Origin: Eudorina sp. 2006-703-Eu-15
Lineage: Eukaryota > Chlorophyta > Chlorophyceae > Chlamydomonadales > Volvocaceae
Direction of reading: 5' to 3'
Length of the DNA stretch: 64,000 bases
Assembly: GCA_003117195.1 (NCBI GenBank)
Contig: BDSI01000030.1
Span: 64,501 to 128,500 of the forward strand
Shown: in pieces, positions 12,401-24,492 of the stretch
Numbering within the stretch: position 1 is the first letter of the stretch
How the letters are laid out: every line of letters starts with the position of its first letter
Position numbers and translations under genes: made by a program
The notes under the pieces: model-generated
Database searches by the model: none
Seen by the model: only the letters and a program-made list of their open reading frames with translations
Told to the model about the DNA's origin: nothing

Positions 12401-13068
12401 GTGCATGGAATATGATATTCAGGTGTTAAGGTACAGTCCATCCGCGAGGACTTGAAGGACTCAAGGGTCGTGTGTGCTCGCAGGTGATGGGGTAGGACCC
12501 AGCGCCAAACTAGCTGCCCAAACCGTTGGGCGACATTCGTACATACCCGCGAGGCCCATGCCAGCGCCCAGCTCGATGGCCCGCTTGCCGCGGACCTTGG
12601 CCCGGGAGAAGTCTCCCTTCCGAATGTTCTGTGGGAGGGAGGGGGGAGGGAGGGAGGGAGGGAGGCAGAGAGGGCGGGCGGGCGGGAGGGAGGGAGGGAG
12701 AAAGGAATCAGCAGGGATGAGCCACGGGGGGGCCGACGGGGGGAGAGGCTTGACGCCGTGTCCCAGCGTTGAACAGCGCCGCCGCCCCGAAGTTGCTGAC
12801 CCCAAAGGTCGTCGCACCAAAATAAAAATGGACAAATCGGACATTCCTTTCAATGAATTGAAATGAGTGTCATTCCACTTGCCTTTTCGAACCACTTGGC
12901 GAGGACGACGCTTGCATCCCATACGGTGGTACCCAAGTGCTCCGACGATGGGTCTTGCACGAACCGCAAAATTGTGCCAAAGACTTCCTGATCTACCGTT
13001 TTAGTCTGGTGCGTGTTCCAGCGCTCCCATGACTCATTATTCCGGAACGCATCCCGCGATTTCGACAT
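9401..13068 (-). CDS. METTL21-like protein lysine methyltransferase (Methyltransf_16)
   Basis: Class I SAM-dependent methyltransferase of the METTL21/FAM86 group, which methylates lysines on chaperones and translation factors; the substrate here is unknown. Six exons: 13068-12883, 12628-12547, 12313-12194, 11810-11734, 10953-10830, 10011-9401, giving 399 residues. Visible motifs are VWDASVVLAKW near residue 50, SAM-binding motif I ELGAGMGLAG (81-90), the acidic motif DVVLTDT (99-105), LDW (148-150), and YDFVLAADCIYH (165-176), the DxxY-like family signature. Residues after about 250 (KKKKHLGAQ onward) form a Glu/Gly/Ala-rich tail of about 150 residues not normal for this family. The first intron uses a GC donor (AAG|GCAAGT). 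An AT-rich patch near 12360-12430 and an ACCC microsatellite lie in introns. The TGA at 9401 is certain for this frame; the ATG at 13068 is the only sensible start. Confidence 0.88.
10222..10325. repeat. 17-bp minisatellite, about six copies
   Basis: A 17-bp unit, GGGGCGTTAGGGGGTCA, repeats in tandem about six times with almost no divergence. It lies in the fifth intron of the methyltransferase gene. It includes GTTAGGGGG but is not the TTTTAGGG telomere unit of volvocine algae. Confidence 0.9.
10569..10742. repeat. (ACCC)n microsatellite
   Basis: More than 40 copies of the tetranucleotide ACCC, with one interruption near 10640. It lies in the fifth intron of the methyltransferase gene and creates long but meaningless His/Pro/Thr and Gly/Trp/Val reading frames on both strands. 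Confidence 0.97.
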
Positions 13069-15771
13069 TGTCTACACTTTCAACGTGCGCGGAAACACCA
13101 AGCCAAGAACCTAGCTACTGCGCCATCCCAAAGTTTTGTACTTTTTTCCAGGATATTGCGCTGCTGCGCAAGTACCTGAATTTCGCTCGTACGCAGGCGA
13201 ATCGTTGGCCGTTTCTCATCCCGTTATTCGGTTAGATGTCCTCCTGAATGGGCTAGATCGGGGCGTGGCTTTCCCACTGCTCCTCGTTGTGTTGACCTGA
13301 TGTAAACCGCGCCCCGCCCCACATGCGAATCTGTGTTGAGCATGCAGGTGTAGCGGGGTCTGGCATTGCGCATTCCTTGTTGCCGTGGGATGCGACACCT
13401 TACGTCACTATGTCCCATCATGGCTACGGCGCTACCCCAACAGCACGTCATCCCCAGTTCCCCGCCCGACGTGCTGCGGTGTCCCCTTGGGGCGAACCAT
13501 CTAGAAACAACAGGAAACGGATCAACCTTCACCAACCGTGTTTGTTTCAGGGCCAGTGGGGGCACAGCGGGGAATAAGCCTAGAGGGCCTGGAGGGTCAT
13601 GACAGGCATATGCACACAGGGGGGGGGGGAGGTACAGTCGTGTGGCAACCGGGCAGTGCGGGGCGGCACTCAGGATCTGGTCTGGCCTGCCTTCGAACAC
13701 AAAGCAGTAGGTATTCCATGGATGGGCCAAACAGCGTCATAGTATCATATGTTATATGACCCGCGGGATCCCGTAATAAGTTACCGTAGATGCCGCGGGG
13801 GTGAGAGTGCCTGAGGATGTGGATACAACCGCACGGAGCCGCAACCATTTGCCGTACAAGCAGGACGCGCTGACGCCCGCGTGTCGACCCGCAAAATGCC
13901 GTACCCCGTGCCTACTTTCCCCTCTGGGGCACGCGGTGAAGGGTAAAAACCCATCCAGCTCGTACCGCCCAATTTGAGATCCCCCTTGTGATTGGCCAAG
14001 CACGCGTTCCGTCGCCCTTCCTATCCACCACCAACCGCGCCCGATCAATCGCCATTGCCACATGCCCCATATCGCCTCCGCACATCACATCACGTCATAT
14101 CGCATCGCGTCGCATCACAACACTGACTGGGGTTCTGGGTTTCATTCTTTCCCTCTTTTAACACCCATCCAACTTAGCCCAACACACCCACCCAAGTCTT
14201 CTCTTCCCACCAGCTGGCCTCTCGTGTTGGGGCCACCACCTAGGGCCCACCACCTTGGGGCCACGTCGACTCGGGTTGCCTGAAGAGCCCCCACATCAAT
14301 CGTGCCTCCGCCGCCCACTTCGACCCGCCCGAGTCCGCCCGACCCCGCGGCCTCTTATTCCTTCCGGAAGCACCCCCTCTCGACTGTTTGGCGCGTCCGG
14401 GCCCAACAGCACAACCCGTCGGCGGGTGCTGCCTCCCTCCCTCCCTCGCCTCCTGGGCAGTCATTTGAGAGCTCCTCGCGTGCAGTGCAGTGCAGTGCCC
14501 CCTCCCCCCTTTCTCTTCTCTCGCTCTTTCTCTCTCATATTGTGTCAGTAAAAAGGGAGGGGGGGCCAGCCAGGGGTGAGAAGTGAGGCCTCCTTCTGCA
14601 GCCTTTATCGGAACAATATCCACGTTTCGCATCCGGGCGGCTTTCTCACTAAATATCAACGTTTCTGGAAACCACAACGTCCGTCGTCCTCGTGGGGGAC
14701 GACCAACCAAGCAAACCAAGTTAGTTCGTTCACAGGAGAGGGTGACGTGTACGAGTTCGACGACATCCCCAGTGACGATTCTTCATCCCACATAGTGTAT
14801 TGCGCAGCAACCGCCGTGCCGGGCCGGTGTCCCGGTTATCGGGCCCCCTCATGTTGGCCCTACCCGCAAACACCACACCACCATAAACCACACACGTCCT
14901 TCGTGTCACCGATCAAACCAATGTCCACAGCCGGCCGCTGCGGCAGTTTGGGGCCAGGCCTCGAACACTCCGAGTGCCCACAGCTCAACTCTGGTGTCCC
15001 AAGCTTGGGCCATGGCCGTAGAACGAGACGACAGGCTCCCACGAAGGCGAAACCCCAACGGGGAAGGGGGAGGAGGTGGTGGCCCTCTCAAGGCCGTCCA
15101 GGGATAGGACACGTAGGACACGTCAGAACCCCCCGCGCCCCACCTCAAAAGCGCCGATGGGCGAGGGCGACCCCCCCTGGCTACACAGTCCGTTCGGTTT
15201 CGGTTTCCACCCGTACACACACACACGTTCAACGTCCGCAAGTCCAGCGGCACGGCGTCGCACCATGCGGTGTACGGCACTGCGCAGTACGACATCGTCG
15301 GTATTGTCGCACGGGACCGAGCGGTGCACTCACGTGCACATAGATACAGAGTTACAGACACGCCGCATATCCCGGGGAGAACGCATCCGGGTCTCGGAGC
15401 GAGCGTCCCGCGGGTCGGTGCGCCTTAACCCCACCCAGAGCAACGGACATCACGGATGTAAGGCAGCACGGATGTAAGGCCGCCTTCCGCGTCGTCTGAT
15501 CCACCCGTGCAAGTCGGCGATGGCCAGCGGCGGCACACGCACCAGGGCGCCTCGACCGCGGCCGTCGCATCCCGGCGCGAATCCGGCCATGTCCCACGGG
15601 TCACTTCCCGACATCCCAAACGGTACTACGACACTCGTATGACCGCATTCCGGGGTACGACGCCAGGGTCACGGTAGCCCTCTCCCCCCATCGCTCGGGG
15701 CCCACCGCCGGGCGCCCGGACACCACCCCGCCCAAACCACCCCCGAGCCACTCGTTACTTTGGATGTTACA
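13069..15771. other. intergenic stretch between methyltransferase start and F-box gene stop
   Basis: The left part is the methyltransferase upstream region and the right part the 3' flank of the F-box/WD gene. A minus-strand TGTAA at 15352-15356, about 420 nt past that gene's stop, could be its polyadenylation signal; another TGTAA touches the stop codon at 15767-15771. The ORFs here look like random frames in GC-rich DNA. CATCGCATCGCGTC-like simple sequence lies near 14090-14120. No gene is supported. Confidence 0.5.
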
Positions 15772-18700
15772 TTACTTGGTGTTGCGCTTTGGGTACCTAG
15801 TCTGCTTCTTGGCCACCTTGGCAGGCTTCTTCTTCTCCTGCGGTGTGAGCAGCGGGTGAGCAGGGGTCATAGGAAATTGGTAGATATTTCAAGCTGCGCT
15901 GCTGCCAGAGCAAGGAATCGCGTGAAGAATCAACTGTACGGGGGAAGGGGGTGTGAGGAGTGTTTAGAAATGCAACCGCCCGCCCGGCTGTGTATGGGTG
16001 GCTTCTTTGAAGAAAACTGAGCTTGTAGGTCGTGTGTACGTGTACGTGTACGTGTACGTCCGGTGGGGCCTCGCGCGGGCGACTTCCTGTGGGAAGGACC
16101 ATTGCCGGGTCCTGCGGTAGGCCTCGCGCGACAGGTGTACCGCTAATCAACCGGGATACGCTACACAACCGGGATAAAGAGCGACACTTCCCCCAAGCAA
16201 GTTCTGGCGCCAACCAGCGCATGCGTCCCGTCGCCGCCCGCCCGGAAGGTTCCCCCGTCCTCCCGAACCCCATCCCAATGCGGTGGCCACAGCCCGAAAC
16301 GGCTGAAGAGGCGAAGGGCTGAATAGCCCTATGAGCCGCCGAGCCCCGCAGGACACCGACCCCGCGCCTGCGCCCCCGGCCCTGCCGCCGCCGGCTGCCC
16401 CCTGCCGCCGCTTGCCTCCGCCGCCGCCCATAACCCCCGGCGTCCGACCTCCGACCCTGCCCCGCGGACCCACCTTGCGGCCCCCGCCACCCCCGGGTCC
16501 TCCGTCCGCGAAGCTGCCCTCGACGCCGAGCCCCCCAGCGCCGCCGCTGCTCAGCCCGCCGCTGCTGGGGCCCGCCCAGCCGGGCCCCCCTCCTCCTCCG
16601 CCGCCGCCACCGCCGCGGCCCCATCCGGCGGGCGAGGGCGGCGCGGCTCCAGGGGCAGCGCCACCGGGGGTTCTCCCGCCGCCCCCAATGAGTTTCACGA
16701 GGGCGGGGTTCTCGAAGCGCCACATGACGCACTCAAAGCCCTCCAGACCCACCAGCAGCGCCTGCTCGTGAAACTGTGTGTGTGTGTGTGTGTGCGCGTG
16801 TGCGTGTACAGTAGTGTGTATGAGGGGCGGGAGGAGGAGCAGGACAACGGACGAGGGCAGAAAACTGTGTGTTAAGATAGGAGACCCGCCCGACCCAAAC
16901 CAAGCAACTGTGTGTGTATAACATGAAAACTGAGCCGCGAGGAGTGTCTGCGAGTTTAGATATGCAACCCGCCGAGGCGTCTGTGTGTGGATGTGTGTAC
17001 AGCAAAAGAAACCCGCCGCGTGTTCAGTAGGAGGTGGAGGTGGTGGAGGAGGTGGAGGAGGAGGGACCGGGGCAGGCAAAGGTGCACGCTGGGATTGAGT
17101 TCAGGGCTTCCGAGGGGTGGAGGCACGGCCTGTCTCCGCCTGCCTGCCCTGCCCTGACTGCCTGCCCTGCCTGCCTGCCCTGCCTGCCTGCCCTGCCCTG
17201 CCTGCCTGCCCTGCCCTGCCTGCCTGCCTGCCCTGCCCTGCCCGCCGCCTCGTCGCACATCCCAGGGGGAAGGGAAGAAGGAGGAGCAGCGCGAAAGGGC
17301 CGCGGCCGCGGCCATTTATACGTGACCCGTGCACATATCACACATGGCAGGGAGAGGGGGAGAGAGAGGACCGATTGGCGGCTCCCCGACCCTGACCCTT
17401 TCACGCACGCTAGAAACCTGCTTAGCTAGGAACTAAATCTAATTTAGTCTAGTCAACACAGAGAGTGAAAACAAAGCGAAGCAAATGAAGTCAACGTGAC
17501 AACACAAAATGGGCTGCCCAGTCAGCAGCCGGCTCCCCCAAGTCGTGTGCCTGCCATACCTGGAAGGTATTGATTCGGCCGGGCGCTTTGAGTGTCATCA
17601 GCGGCAGGTGCCAGTCGCGCCGGTTGGGTGCGCAACATCTACCGCCGCCGCCGATGCCAACGGCGCCCGCCTTCGAGAGTGCGCGGATGTCGTACACATG
17701 CAGCAAATGCCGTCCGTCATTGAACCCGCAGACCAGTTTCCACTCGTCCATCTGCACGCCAACGCAAGGCGCACCCTTGCCGCGGCTGACGCTGCCGGCG
17801 GGCCCCGCCGCCGCCGCGATAGCGCCCATGCTGCTCGGGAAGCCGCCGCCACTGCCGTCGCCACTGCCGCCGCTGCGCGTCTCGCAGACCAGCCGGCCCA
17901 CGACGCCGCCGACCCGTGGGTCGAGGAGTACCACCTCGCCCTGCCGCCCCGCCGCCAGCAGCTCCCCCATGTACGACACGCAAGTGTACGGGTGCTGGGC
18001 GGCGGCGGCGGAGCCGCCGGCTGCCGCGGCCGCCGCCGCGTCGTCATCTACAGCGCCGCCAATCGTGTTGAGGAGCGTTGCGGTCGACACGTCCCAGATC
18101 TGGACGCCCCAGCCCGCCGCTGAGACCAGGTGGCCTGCCGGCCCACGGGTCACACACAGTTGAACCACAAACCATACTGTCAGTGCTAATTGCGCAGCGG
18201 CAACAGCACTAGCTCCCCATCACCCGCGACAGCATCAAATCACAAGCTTCATGACCCCTGTCCCCTATTTGCCGTTCACTTTCTCGTCCCCCCCGTCACC
18301 TCCACCCCCTCCACACCTCTAATCCCAGCAGCGCAGTTTGAATACGTATACCAAATTCCTATACCTCCCTCCCTCACTTACCAGACGCGGGATGCGCCTG
18401 CAGGGCCATGACCGGCTGCCCCGCATCCAGAGACACGATGGTGGCCCCGCTGGCCACGTCCCACAGCCGCATGAACCCGTCGTCGGCGCCGCTGACCGGC
18501 AGCCCGGTGGGCAGCAGGCAGCAACTGGTCACGGCGCCGTCGTGGCCGCGGAGGGTGCGCCTGTCGGGGTGTGTGTGCGGGGTGGGGGGAATTGGGGTTG
18601 GGGGTCGATGTCCGTCAATCCGTCCGTCGGTCGGTCCAGGAGTTGGTCACATGGGCAGTAGGCGGTGTACAACATAGCGCGGGAAAGAGGTTGCGGTACG

Positions 18701-21700
18701 ATATCTATCAAGCTGCGGCGAGGGCCGCGAGACTTTGTGCAAACGTTGCGGAGGGGTCCATAGAACGGTGTGCGTGGCGGTGGCCGGTGGGCCGAGGTTG
18801 CTGGCCTCCGGTGTGAAGTTCTCCCGGCACGTCCCATTGAACCATGGGTCGGTCGATCTGGGTCACTCACCTGCAGCGCAGGTCGTCCATTGACCACAGC
18901 TTGACCACCGCGCCCGCGCAGCCGCTGACCAGCAGCGAGTCGTCGAAGGCGACGCACGTGACCCGCCCTGGGTGGCCCTGCAGGGTCGCGATGCGACGGC
19001 CCGTGGCGTGCTCCCACAGCCGCACCGCGTTGCCGTCTCCCGACACCACCTTCGTGTCGTCCATCTGTTCACAGGTGCAGTAGAGTGTCGTACAGGTTGC
19101 AAGGGGGTAACAGAGGTGCAAGGACAGTTCTGCCTTCCCACGAGGAGTGTCGTACAAGTTGCAGGGTTCAAGCAAAAGTCTGCCATCCAGCGTGCGGGGC
19201 GTGCGTTGCATTCCGCCGATTTCACGTTTTCAGCCTATGCGACCGACTCGGCAGCCTTTCATCTCTCCCTCCCTTCCAGGGGGGCTTCTCTTCAACACGC
19301 CCCTATCCTGTCCTAATTTCCGGGGTTGGGCTCGCGCTGCCCGCTGTCTTTCGTTCTTCAGTTCTCTTCGCATAGCGCCGCCGCCCGTCAGTTGCGGCGC
19401 AGCTGCCTTTGCCCGCCCGGTCCGCCTGGCAGGTACGGGTGCTCATCCGTGGTACATGCCTATCGCCAGGGGCTGGGCGTCTCTAGGGCTGCTTATCTCT
19501 CTCTCCCTCTGTCACCCATACCTACCGACCCCGACCCCGGCCCTGCCTGCCTGCCTTCCGCCCTCCCTCCCTCCCTCACCGGACCTTTGCTCTGGCAGCA
19601 GCAGTTTGAATATGTCTACCAATTTCCTATACCTTCCCTCCCTCCCTCCCTCCCTCCACCATGGTCTACAAATGCCCTGTACCCTCCCCCTGTACCCTGA
19701 ACCCTCTCATCACGCACCGCACCTGCAGGCACGTGGTGCTGGCGAAGCCCACATTGGTGCTGCTGACGTGCGCTTCCAGCCACCTGGCCGCCCGCAGCTG
19801 CGACCGGCGGCACATGCGCCGCACCACCGCGGATCCCAGCCCCGGGTCCGGCGGCGTGCCCCACAGCCCGCAGTACTGCGCCCGCCACACGCCCGGGTCG
19901 GAGGCCAGCTGGCGCAGCCACCTAGCGGGGGGGGGGGGGATGCGGCGGTGGCGGCGGCGGTGGCGGCGCCGATGGCGGGGAACCCAGTGGTGATGGTTTT
20001 GAGGGTGTAATCGACGGGAAACGACGGATGGCGGGCGGACATCCCCAGGCCCGCAAGAATGATAGGTGCAGTGCGTGCTGAGAGACGGCCTGGCCACGCG
20101 CTTTACGCAGCTGCCTCCCCTCCTCCTCAGTACGCAGGACACAACAGCGCAACACGACGCAAGGTCGTAACCTCCGCAGTATATCGTACGCCCGTGCTGT
20201 ACCGTGTCGTACCTGCACGTCCGACTGACCATACACACGTCCCGCACGCCCAGCAGCTGCAGCATCGCCATCCAGCACTCCTCCGGCAGCTGCGGCATCG
20301 GCGGCGGCGCCTCTGTCGCCGCGCCGCCGCCAGCCGCCGCGCCACCGCCCGCGGCCGCCAGCGGCGGCCGGCCACTGCCACGCGCTGCCCCAGCGGCCGC
20401 CGCCTCCTCCTCGTCGTCCTCCTGGAACTGCAGGCCACCCTCGCCGTCCCCGTCATCCTGCTCCCGCCTCCGCTGCTCCTCTTCCTCCTCCTCCTCCTCC
20501 TCCAACAACAAGATTTCGTCTCCATCGTCGCTGCTGGCCCCCTCCAGTCCATCGTCGCTGCCCCGCGGGCTGGCGCCTGCGCGGACCCAACGGGAGCGGA
20601 AGTCGTCAACGACCCACGGGTCGACAGGGCCCGGCGGGGGTCGACCCGCCGCAAGTTCTCCTTCTCCTTGATGTTCGGCCCCGAGAAGGCTGCGGCTGGA
20701 TTGGCCAGCAGTAACACGCGCTGCAAGCTACAGGGACGAACGAAGCCTCCTTTCCCTGCGGCGACTAAGTTTTCGACATGCCTTCGACAGGGTGGCGCAC
20801 GGCCATTCACTCGGACGGATGGACGGACGGAGGACGGTCGCACTCACCCCGGGGGCTGCGACCCAGGACCGCGGCGGCGGGGCTGCGGCCCAGAAGCGCG
20901 GCGGCGGGGCTGCCCGAGGTGTGGATGCGGGGCGGCGGCGTGAAGCTGCCGCCGAGGTGCAGCAGTCCCGCGCCGGCGGCGGGCAGCGGCGGCATGCCCT
21001 CGCGGCTGTTGTACCGCCGGGAGCGCTCGCCGGAGGGCGTCCCCGCAGCGGCTTCCGCCGCGCCCGCCCCGTCCGATGGCCCCGCGACAGCGCCAGGAGC
21101 AGCCATCGGAAGGTCATTCAGGCGGCGCTTGTGGTACTCAGACTCCCTGAGGAGGTGGGAGATGGGAAGCCAGGCAAGCCGATGGCCGGACAGGCAGGGC
21201 AGCACGCCGCCAGTCAGTCCGCCAGCCGCAAAGTCGCCGCAAAGGCATTCAGGTTGGTGACGCCAGATGCCCACAGTCAAACAACCATCAGGCAGACAAA
21301 TCAGGCGTTCAGGGTCAGTGCGCCGAGGGCAACCCGTCAACAGCCAAAGCCGTCGTGCTTCGAAGTGGGTCTTCGGTGGCTCCGGGCAGCGGACCCGCAA
21401 CGGCTGGCAAACGCGACGTGAACAAATTTTGTGAAGGCGGCCCATCAACGCCCAATCGCCCGTCACGAGGCAGGCCACCTCACTCCGCGAGATCCCGATA
21501 CCCGATGACCGAATCGTGGTGTGTTGGGGCAGCCCGGCCTTTCTGAACACAACGAAACCCAACCCCTCAAACACGCCAAGTTTGGTTTCGGAAACCGAAT
21601 CTGTGCCCCTACAGCATCCCCCCCGGGGGATACCTCACCAGACCACCACGCTGCCGTGTTTGAAGTACGCGATACGGTGGTACGGCACATCACTGCCCGA

Positions 21701-23021
21701 TTCTTCGCTGGTCGACTGGGGGCCGACCCAGGTGCCCCCGCACGGCGACGCGCGGCGGGGCTGAATCGGAATCCCGCCATCGTTGCCGCCGCCCGCGCCG
21801 CCGTCGGCTCCTGAGCCGACGCCGCAAAACCGCTCGACGAAAAGGTTGTACGGCAGCTCGCACAGCCTGTCGTGCAGGCGCATACTCCACGCCTCCACGC
21901 CCGACTTGCGCTCCGGTTGCTGCACAGTTTCGATGAAGCCGATCTGTATGACACACAAAGGCAAGAGGCAACGCGGTGAAATGAATTGTGTTTGTGAAAC
22001 ACCGATTGTCTGTCTCGAACGGAAGGTATTGAGTTTAACATTAATGGTTGCAGTTGACCGCGTGAGTCATCTCACACTAACCAGAACACCAAAGCACTGC
22101 GTTATCGACCGTCCCACCCAAACAGGAATCCGCCCGACCCAAACGAGGCCTGCGTGTTTAGTGAGAAGTCCACCCGAACCAGGCGTGTGTGTCTTGTCTG
22201 CGTGAGGATGTGTGAACCAGTGGCCCGCGCGCAGCGCCCCCGCGCGACCGGACATCCCCGTCAGTTGGTCAAAACCTCAACCAGTGCCAACGGTCAACTT
22301 CGGCCGATGCTAACGGTCAATCTCGACCGAAGGTGTATGAAGCCACCACGCGACTTGTTGTGGCGTGCCCATGAATGTTGGATCGATGCAATGCGTGCGG
22401 CACCTTTTGACCCGACGCGGTTTGCGCCATTTGCCGTGATCGCAATGCCCTAGCGCTCTGCAGCCCCTTCGTCTCGAAGCAGGCTGTGTGAGCCTGAGCC
22501 ACGCCTCCGACCTGACGACCCCAACGACGGCCGCACTAGATGAGGCAAGCACGATCACGATGGAGGCCCACTGCCCGGAATCCCCGGGTCTCCCAGGCGC
22601 GGCCCCAGCTTCCCCTCTACGAAGCGGAACGGTCCCCCTCTATGAAGCGGAGCTTTCAGGCCAGAGACGCGCTTTAAGACGGGGAGTGCTGGGCTGGTAA
22701 GTCCCTTACAGAGTGCAGGGATCATTTGTACGTCAGCGCCGGGCTCACCGAGTACTCAGTCGGGTCCAGGGCAGGGTCAAAGCAGAGGCGCTTCCAGAAT
22801 TTTTTGGCTGCCAGGTACGGGTTAGCCTTGTCACCTCCGGCTGAGGAGCCACCGCGATAGGGAGGCGATGCACCTAGGGCGCCCGAGTACGTGTACGTTG
22901 ACGTCGGCGAAAATGGTGGCAAGGATCCAGCAGGCGAAGATCCATAGCTGGCTGCGCTGAGATGGCTTGGCCCACGAGCTGGGGGCTCGTGGTGGGAAAA
23001 GAATGCTGTCGAGGAGCTCAT
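15772..23021 (-). CDS. F-box/WD-repeat protein, probable SCF ubiquitin ligase substrate receptor
   Basis: Ten exons, all in phase, give 965 residues: 23021-22749, 21943-21639, 21146-20848, 20720-20213, 19921-19723, 19064-18871, 18560-18382, 18134-17560, 16773-16474, 15837-15772. The F-box (LPEECWMAMLQLLGVRDVC... then WLRQLASDPGVW) spans about residues 430-475, after an acidic Glu-rich run. WD repeats follow from about 530: NAVRLWEHATGRRIATLQGH, VVKLWSMDDLRC, FMRLWDVASG and VQIWDVSTATLL, with GH and [KRI]LW/IWD signatures. F-box proteins bind Skp1 and present substrates held by the propeller to a Cullin-RING ligase. The N-terminal 190 residues (FWKRLCFDPALDPTEYS, VEAWSMRLHDRLCELPYNLF) look conserved but I do not recognise them. 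The last exon encodes a Lys-rich basic tail (KKKPAKVAKKQ) ending in TAA. The ATG at 23021 is the first after an in-frame stop. Confidence 0.88.
15868..15913 (-). repeat. intronic repeat family A, copy 4
   Basis: Reads ATAGGAAATTGG ... CTGCTGCCAGAGCAA on the plus strand, the reverse complement of the other forward copies. It lies in the last intron (15838-16473) of the F-box/WD gene, opposite in direction to the copies in that gene's other introns. Confidence 0.8.
15954..15990 (+). repeat. dispersed repeat family B, diverged copy
   Basis: GTGTTTAGAAATGCAACC followed by GCCCGCCCGG matches the second dispersed family in layout (TG-rich, TTTAGA, then a CCCGCCCG block). It is inside the last intron of the F-box/WD gene. 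Confidence 0.55.
16868..16906 (+). repeat. dispersed repeat family B
   Basis: Contains GTTAAGATAGGAGACCCG followed by CCCGACCCAAACCAAGCA. It lies in an intron of the F-box/WD gene (16774-17559) and matches copies at 34111, 44021, 50151 and 50365. Confidence 0.8.
17134..17246. repeat. CCTGCCCTG/CCTG-rich minisatellite
   Basis: Irregular tandem array of CCTGCC and CTGCCCTG words in an intron of the F-box/WD gene. It accounts for the Cys/Leu/Pro and Gly/Gln/Ala repeats in the frames here. Confidence 0.9.
18140..18151 (-). repeat. GACCCGTGGGCC variant element at a 3' splice site
   Basis: In gene orientation GACCCGTGGGCC then GGCAG, with F-box/WD exon 8 at 18134. One base differs from the exact 12-mer. 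Confidence 0.75.
18324..18368 (+). repeat. intronic repeat family A, copy 5
   Basis: CAGCAGCGCAGTTTGAATAC followed by CCAAATTCCTATACCTCCC. In gene orientation it begins within about 15 nt of the donor at 18381 (F-box/WD exon 7). Confidence 0.85.
19585..19633 (+). repeat. intronic repeat family A, copy 6 (best copy)
   Basis: CTTTGCTCTGGCAGCAGCAG, TTTGAATATGTC and ACCAATTTCCTATACC in order, then a CCCT tract. It lies in the F-box/WD intron between exons 5 and 6 (19065-19722). Confidence 0.88.
22122..22190 (+). repeat. dispersed repeat family B, two half copies
   Basis: ATCCGCCCGACCCAAACGAG and then GTGTTTAGTGAGAAGTCC with CACCCGAACCAGG. Both halves of the family appear side by side in the first intron of the F-box/WD gene (21944-22748). 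Confidence 0.6.
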
Positions 23022-24460
23022 CTCGACTGGACTCGTCGACTGCTGCCGCAATGCTTTTGGAAGTGAAATGTCAACTCAATGTATCGAAGAACTCCGCTTC
23101 AAGTGTAAGATTTGCTGCCATCGACCAGAACTTGAGCTAAGCAACAAGGGTTCCCGCGAGAACAACAAAGCGAGGCTGAATACCCCAGCCACGACGGGCC
23201 GTCCAAAATGGCAGCCATGGCTACATTGCTCAAGGACCAGGTGTGGCCTCTATGCGTCACAGTGTCGTTTGGTAAGAGCCGCGTCAGAAGGATAAGTTGA
23301 AGTAAGTCCTGTTAGAAAGAGTACGATATTTTGGGTTATAGTGTCTGCTGAGGATTATGGAACGATGCCTTGGGATGAAGAGGATATCCCTGCAATTTCA
23401 AATGCAAGATGGCAGCTGCTGCTGAGCTGGACAGAAACCATCCTCATCCCCATCTCATCAGCATGACGCGTAAATATTATCATGAAGCTTCATAATGTTC
23501 TCTGATCGGCCACCAACTTCGCGCTAGGTACCCTCTGGAGGGATGCGACTGAAGCACTCAAGAAGTCGCAAACACACGCGTACGCAAAGCGAAATTAAGG
23601 GCACAGGACAACCCTTCTCTATACAGATATTTTTCTTCTGGAATAATCACCTCATCGGCTGATCGCATCTTCCAAAAACTGACAGACCGTTGATCGTAGT
23701 ACCCGGACATCATCTCAACGCTACGTCACAAGTTTCACACAATGTCATGGCGTCCAGCAACGGGTAACGAAAGGAGAGCTCAGCGCCAGCTCTCTCAAAA
23801 TCAAACTGACATTCCTTTCCGAGATGTGGACGATACGGTCGCCGCGGCGGCCCTTCGGAGACAGGCACAAACCGCGTCAGCCCAGTCAGCCACACCCATG
23901 ATCTCAATGTCGGACAGCGTCGTGCTGTGCAGTGTTTACAGATTGTACCCCCGTACACTGGATCTCCATACAGTGCCTGTTTGTAGTTTCTATTACTTGT
24001 AACGGAACTCGCGTGGCTCATCACGGTACTTCGCGTTGGAGGTCGGAGAAACCAACGCGCACAACAATGAGGCAGCGAGTTGTGAGGCCGTCAAACCTTG
24101 CTCGCGGTCTTCACACACCATACACCAACCTCGGCCCCCCCAAGCAGTCAGGGGTCCGGTCGGCTCCGCGCCGTCTACCTGCGACTGTTACTTCTGGCTC
24201 CTGAATGGAACATCAGGTGAACAAGCGTGCAAGCAGGCCGTTGGCATCGGGGGGAGGTGGTGTGGGGCTATCGAATTGTCTGGAAGGGTCTGCTGGCCTT
24301 TCCCCTTTCCCGCCAAAGCAGACAGCCAGGCACCCCTCGAAGGAAAGCATCGCAAGTGCCGTACAAGGGCTGTACATACGGTAACCAGGGGCCCATCCAG
24401 CAGGTACCTGGGCACCCAGGTCAACTGGACCGTACGGCAATTCGTACAAGCCATTGGATC

Positions 24461-24492
24461 ATGTTACAGCGGTCCCCGCGGGTCATCGGTAA
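24461..24492. repeat. dispersed repeat with GACCCCGCGGGTC-like core
   Basis: ATGTTACAGCGGTCCCCGCG followed by GGTCATCGGTAAC. It is nearly identical to 40394-40427 and its left half recurs at 48983-49002. Confidence 0.75.

Noticed and set aside
20576..20640. A 41-nt intron in F-box/WD exon 4 using GTGGGTC of the 12-mer as donor
   Set aside because: It would be unusually short, and without it the exon is already in frame from 20720 to 20213 with both neighbours.
23710..24024. 104-codon minus-strand frame with CxxC-like cysteines
   Set aside because: No splice partner, no family resemblance, and it lies in repeat-bearing gap sequence.
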